A stretch of DNA of 23,748 nucleotides from Nitrospirota bacterium. Lineage in GTDB: Bacteria; Nitrospirota; CAKKRA01; 9FT-COMBO-42-15. Position numbers and translations under genes: made by a program. The notes beneath the pieces were generated by a model. That model made no database searches, was not told where the DNA came from, and was given only the letters and a program-made list of their open reading frames with translations. Shown here in pieces: positions 20,627-23,748 of this stretch (positions within the stretch are counted from its first letter, which is position 1; each line of letters begins with the position of its first letter). The DNA lies in the NCBI GenBank assembly GCA_023248415.1, contig JAHFEP010000018.1, positions 1 through 23,748 on the forward strand, in the 5' to 3' direction.

Positions 20627-21856
20627 TTACTCCAATGCCGCAAAGGACTGTTCATAGGGTATAACCCTGTTTTTACCGCTCTTTTTTGAATTATAAAGGG
20701 CAATATCCGCTGTCTTAATAAGCTCCTTTTCATTCTTTCCGTCAAGTGGGTAGGTTGCAATCCCGCCGCTTATTGTAAGCCTTTCCCACGGCTTATTTTG
20801 TGGAAAAGATATATTCAGATTTTCGATTTGCTTACGCATCCTTTCTGCAATCTGCATTCCAAGTTCGCTTCCGGTCTCGGGAAGCATAATTATAAATTCC
20901 TCTCCGCCGTATCTTGCCGGGATATCAATCAACCTTAAATTATCTTTAACAAGTTTTCCAATTGATGAAAGGACAACATCTCCTGCCGGATGGCCGTTCA
21001 AGTCATTGTAGAGTTTAAAATTATCAATATCAAACAGGAATATTGTCAGATTTCTGTTAAATCTGCCTGCCTTGTCAATTTCAATCTGGAGGTGTTTATG
21101 AAAATAAGTAATGTTGTAAAGTTTTGTAAGGCCGTCTACATCTGCCTGATGCTGAATCTCTGAGATGAGATGTATATTCTCCATAGTAGCAGCAGACAAA
21201 TGGCTTATCATCATCAGGAATTTTCTTATGTTCTTTATATTCTTGGACAGCTTTCCGACAGCTATTAATCCGTAGAGTTTACCTCTGTATAGCAGCGGCG
21301 CACAGATATCTATGTTTATGTTTTCATGTCCGCCTTTATGCAGCTGCTCTTTTATCAAAATACTTTCATTCCTAAAATCTTCGTCAGCCATTATTATCAT
21401 TTTTTCCGCTGCCCATCCAATGCGGCCCTCTCCGATTTTTATCTTTATCATACTGTTTGCTGCTTCCTTTGAGAAACCAGCGTATGTCTTTAATAGAAGG
21501 TTTTCCTTTTCAGCAACAAAAAAGGCAATCTCATCTGCCTCAAGAAGCTGCTTTGCTACTTTGATGATAGTAGTAGAAAGGTCGTCAATGCTTATGCTTG
21601 CTGTTATATCCTCTGCCATATCAGGAAAAAGGATTATCATCCTTGAAATGTCACCGTTCTCATTTTGAAGCGATGCAAGCTGTCTGCTCTGGTCCTTTAT
21701 TATCCTCTGGAGGGAATCAGAGCTTTTCTGAAGCTCTTCTTCAAGGAGCTTGGCGCGTCCTTTAAGGTTAGAAGAAGAGAATATCTTGCCTATTAAAAAT
21801 CCAAATACCAGAGCGCCTATGACGACCGTTGCTATTATATATAGTATATTTTCCAT
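20627..21856 (-). CDS. Membrane-anchored GAF-GGDEF diguanylate cyclase
   Basis: A 409-residue protein with one N-terminal membrane helix (about residues 5-27), a coiled coil (about 30-70), a GAF domain (about 80-235, with GEGRIGWAAEKMIIMADEDF and ICAPLLYRGKLYGLIAVGKL as landmarks) and a GGDEF domain (about 245-405). The active site reads GGEEF at 317-321, and R308-D311 is the RxxD inhibition site five residues before it, so it should be an active, product-inhibited cyclic di-GMP synthase. The start ATG 21856 has AAGGGA upstream. It follows the Memo-family gene by 9 bases and is probably cotranscribed with it; it converges with the SurA-like gene with no spacer, and no terminator is visible between them. 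Confidence 0.93.
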   Translation of the reverse strand: MENILYIIATVVIGALVFGFLIGKIFSSSNLKGRAKLLEEELQKSSDSLQRIIKDQSRQLASLQNENGDISRMIILFPDMAEDITASISIDDLSTTIIKVAKQLLEADEIAFFVAEKENLLLKTYAGFSKEAANSMIKIKIGEGRIGWAAEKMIIMADEDFRNESILIKEQLHKGGHENINIDICAPLLYRGKLYGLIAVGKLSKNIKNIRKFLMMISHLSAATMENIHLISEIQHQADVDGLTKLYNITYFHKHLQIEIDKAGRFNRNLTIFLFDIDNFKLYNDLNGHPAGDVVLSSIGKLVKDNLRLIDIPARYGGEEFIIMLPETGSELGMQIAERMRKQIENLNISFPQNKPWERLTISGGIATYPLDGKNEKELIKTADIALYNSKKSGKNRVIPYEQSFAALE

Positions 21857-21865
21857 CCCATCCCT

Positions 21866-22678
21866 TTATTGTATTATAATACCTGCATAGCCGACGACCT
21901 GCTCATAATCACCGCTTACCTCGCCTGATGTCATGTATTTTATCAGCGATGCCTTTTTTGCGCCGAGCATCTTTGAAGCAAAAAGCATTGAGACAGTCGG
22001 CGCAAATCCGCACATTGATATTCCATATTCCTTTACTGTCTTATGAAGACCTTCAGGGTCTAATGATAGTATCTTATCAATTGCCTTTTTATCCTTTGAC
22101 TTTGCACTGTCATGGGATTCATAGTGCGTCATATCTGTGCTTGAGACTATCAGGACATCTTCTGCCTCTTTTATATATTCCTTTACAGCTTTTGCAATTC
22201 CTTCGCCTATGTCCTGACATGTTTTAAGAGAGGTATCCATGATTGTTATTGGAACGATGCTAAAATCTTTTGAAAAATATTGAATAAATGGGATCTGCAC
22301 CTCTAAGGAATGTTCATGTTGATGGGCATGATAATCTGCACTTGCAGTCTTTGAATATTTTAATATAAGTTCAGCAAGTTTGTTATTGACTGCCACAGGG
22401 CCATTCGGCATAGTCCATTCACCTTCAGGGAATACTGATACAGCCTTGCCAATGCCTGTATGATTAGGACCCATCAATATAATTGTCTTAGGAATAATAA
22501 TCCGCGAATATACAGCGCCTGCAACAGCGCCGGAATAAACATAACCTGCATGAGGCGAGACAATGCCTATTGCCTTTTCTTTTTTAAGGCCTTTTTCAAT
22601 AAACGCCCCCACCTCTTTTTCTAAAAGAGTTGGAGAGCCTTCATAAAATCTTCCGGCAACAGCAGGTTGTCGTATCAT
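21866..22678 (-). CDS. amrB: Memo-family protein (AmmeMemoRadiSam system protein B)
   Basis: A 270-residue MEMO1 homologue (PF01875). The opening IRQPAVAGRFYEGSP, the histidine-rich segment SPHAGYVYSGAVAG, the MGPNHTG motif, EHSLEVQIPFIQY and SSTDMTHYES contain the histidines and the cysteine (MCGFAP) that line the metal site of this extradiol-dioxygenase-like fold. The biochemical role is unsettled; in prokaryotes it often accompanies an AMMECR1 domain protein and a radical SAM enzyme, neither of which is in the window. ATG 22678 with GGAG 8 bases upstream is a good start. A GGDEF gene follows 9 bases downstream. Confidence 0.92.
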   Translation of the reverse strand: MIRQPAVAGRFYEGSPTLLEKEVGAFIEKGLKKEKAIGIVSPHAGYVYSGAVAGAVYSRIIIPKTIILMGPNHTGIGKAVSVFPEGEWTMPNGPVAVNNKLAELILKYSKTASADYHAHQHEHSLEVQIPFIQYFSKDFSIVPITIMDTSLKTCQDIGEGIAKAVKEYIKEAEDVLIVSSTDMTHYESHDSAKSKDKKAIDKILSLDPEGLHKTVKEYGISMCGFAPTVSMLFASKMLGAKKASLIKYMTSGEVSGDYEQVVGYAGIIIQ

Positions 22679-22695
22679 ATTTCACTCCACTATTT

Positions 22696-22701
22696 ATTAT
22701 A
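22696..22701 (-). promoter_or_regulatory. Possible -10 box for the Memo-GGDEF pair
   Basis: Minus-strand TATAAT 18 bases before the Memo ATG. A -35 at 17 bases (CTTTCA, 22724-22719) matches poorly, so this is a tentative promoter. Confidence 0.3.
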
Positions 22702-22724
22702 ATCTTCTTAAAAAAGCCTGAAAG

Positions 22725-22904
22725 ACGGCAAAGTAAGAAGCTCCAGATGCAAGGCGGAGCGAGGACTCGCACCGCAGAACCCCCTCCCTAACCCTCCCCC
22801 TTACTAAGGGGGAGGGAAGGGTGGGGGTGAGGATGCGAGGCCGAAGCGACCCCCACACCTATGCATAGGTGTGGGGGTCGCAGATGGACTTTTTACGAAG
22901 CCGT
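22725..22904. repeat. Composite dispersed repeat (MITE-like) with imperfect inverted ends
   Basis: The left end ACGGCAAAGTAAGAAGCTCC..TGC (22725-22750) matches the inverse of the right end (22904-22880: ACGGCTTCGTAAAAAGTCCA..TGC) at most positions. Inside are a C-rich/G-rich hairpin (22779-22828: ACCCCC..CTCCCCCTTA, TAAGGGGGAG..GGGGGT) and a perfect palindrome (22846-22881). No coding sequence is visible. The right end touches the nrdJ stop codon. Confidence 0.65.
22846..22881. repeat. Perfect 36-base palindrome
   Basis: GCGACCCCCACACCTATG followed by its exact complement, no loop. It sits about 22 bases beyond the nrdJ stop and could fold as a cruciform or strong RNA hairpin. No T-run follows in either direction, so it is not a standard intrinsic terminator. 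Confidence 0.85.
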
Positions 22905-23748
22905 TAGCAATACTGTATATTATTCCTGCAGCTCAAAACCTGCCTCTCACGGCTTTTGCTTCTGTATATTGTTACACCCTTGCACCCAAGTTTATATGCA
23001 AGCAGGAATGCCTTTTCAACATCAGCCTTTTTAGCATCCTCATGGAAATTTACTGTTTTTGATACTGCATTATCAGTATATTTCTGAAAAGCTGCCTGTA
23101 TCCTTATGTGGTCTTCAGGCGTGATATCGTGCGCTGTTGTAAAAAGTCTCTTTACATCGTCAGGCACATCAGTCCTCTCCTGTATTGAACCAAAGGCAAT
23201 AATTGTATCCATAAGCCTTTCAGAATAGAATCCATTTTTTTTTGCAATCTCTTCAAAGTTTGGATTTATTACCTTTAGTTCAACATCATCAAGTATCTTT
23301 CTTGTATATGTAATGCCGTATAGAGGTTCAATCCCGCTTGAGCAGTTCGCAATAATGCTTAATGTCCCTGTTGGCGCAATAGTTGTTGTTGTTGCGTTTC
23401 TAATCATCACACCTGATTTTTCATATATGCTTCCTTTGTAGTTTGGGAACACACCACGTTCTTTTGCCAATTCTGCTGATGTTTCCTTTGCTTTTTCTTC
23501 AATAAATTTCATCAGCCCCTCTGCAGTACCAAGCGCCATTTGAGAGCTATACGGTATATTCAGGAGTATAAGCATATCAGCAAATCCCATGACGCCAAGG
23601 CCTATCTTTCTGTTTCCCTTGCACATCCTGTCTATCTGAGGCAAAGGATATTTATTTACATCTATAACATTATCAAGGAATCGTATGCCGAGTCTTACAG
23701 TCTTTTCTAGTTTTTGCCAGTCAATTTCAAAAGGGTTCAAGGATTCTA
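22904..23748 (-). CDS. nrdJ: Adenosylcobalamin-dependent (class II) ribonucleotide reductase, C-terminal part
   Basis: The gene enters from the right edge without its start; the visible ~281 codons begin ..ESLNPFEIDWQKLEKTVRLGIRF. Class II reductases make deoxyribonucleotides using coenzyme B12 and need no oxygen or small subunit. VRLGIRFLDNVIDVNKYPL, KIGLGVMGFADML, the substrate loop TTTTIAPTGTLSIIANCSSGIEPLYG and GCKGVTIYR are the family landmarks. The end RERQVLSCRNNIQYC is short: many class II enzymes continue with a redox-active cysteine tail. Here only two cysteines six residues apart remain, and the stop codon coincides with the edge of the repeat at 22725-22904, so truncation by that repeat is possible. 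Confidence 0.93.
   Translation of the reverse strand, partial: ESLNPFEIDWQKLEKTVRLGIRFLDNVIDVNKYPLPQIDRMCKGNRKIGLGVMGFADMLILLNIPYSSQMALGTAEGLMKFIEEKAKETSAELAKERGVFPNYKGSIYEKSGVMIRNATTTTIAPTGTLSIIANCSSGIEPLYGITYTRKILDDVELKVINPNFEEIAKKNGFYSERLMDTIIAFGSIQERTDVPDDVKRLFTTAHDITPEDHIRIQAAFQKYTDNAVSKTVNFHEDAKKADVEKAFLLAYKLGCKGVTIYRSKSRERQVLSCRNNIQYC

Noticed and set aside
22846..22881. Palindrome as nrdJ terminator
   Set aside because: There is no T-run after the hairpin on the minus strand, so it is kept as a repeat.

Overview
The window looks like the chromosome of a Gram-negative bacterium. It has a SecA with a zinc-binding tail, a SurA-like periplasmic protein, HD-GYP and GGDEF signalling proteins, an HrcA/CIRCE heat-shock circuit and a B12-dependent (class II) ribonucleotide reductase. 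AT-rich, lysine-rich coding sequence plus several dispersed palindromic repeats would fit a Nitrospirota- or Desulfobacterota-like lineage, but I cannot fix the phylum from this sequence.

Positions 1 to about 3970 are an accessory region read leftward (minus strand) that I interpret as an integron gene-cassette array without a visible integrase. Three attC-like sites (790-924, 2739-2843, 3111-3167) and a lone core site (3910-3916) divide it into four cassettes. The first base triplets of each cassette match the inner end of its own attC, exactly in two cassettes and with one mismatch in a third, which is the signature of site-specific cassette integration. Cassette 1 holds two overlapping membrane-protein genes (one DUF2569), cassette 2 a tiny two-helix membrane protein, cassette 3 a secreted protein interrupted by a Y1/HUH transposase element with inverted repeats, and cassette 4 a membrane-anchored coiled-coil protein running off the left edge. 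A promoter resembling an integron Pc lies just outside the first cassette. Between it and secA sits an orphan antitoxin-like gene.

Positions 4230-11945 are a rightward run: secA, a carbon-nitrogen hydrolase close to N-carbamoylputrescine amidase, a GAF-GGDEF diguanylate cyclase, a dCache-HAMP-HD-GYP phosphodiesterase, and a membrane-anchored FecR/Ig-like protein. The cyclase and phosphodiesterase are back to back and could form a local c-di-GMP switch.

Positions 11946-20626 hold the chaperone block: a promoter with a perfect CIRCE operator, groES, groEL, a strong terminator, then a consensus promoter and hrcA-grpE-dnaK-dnaJ-rsmE and a SurA-N-like gene. HrcA encoded here should bind the CIRCE in front of groES, yet its own operon has no canonical CIRCE. 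Related hairpins with a shared core lie in front of groES, groEL and dnaK; the groES and groEL copies differ by a compensatory base-pair change.

Positions 20627-23748 are leftward: a second GAF-GGDEF protein following a Memo-family gene, a composite palindromic repeat, and the C-terminal part of nrdJ, whose coding sequence ends exactly at the edge of that repeat.
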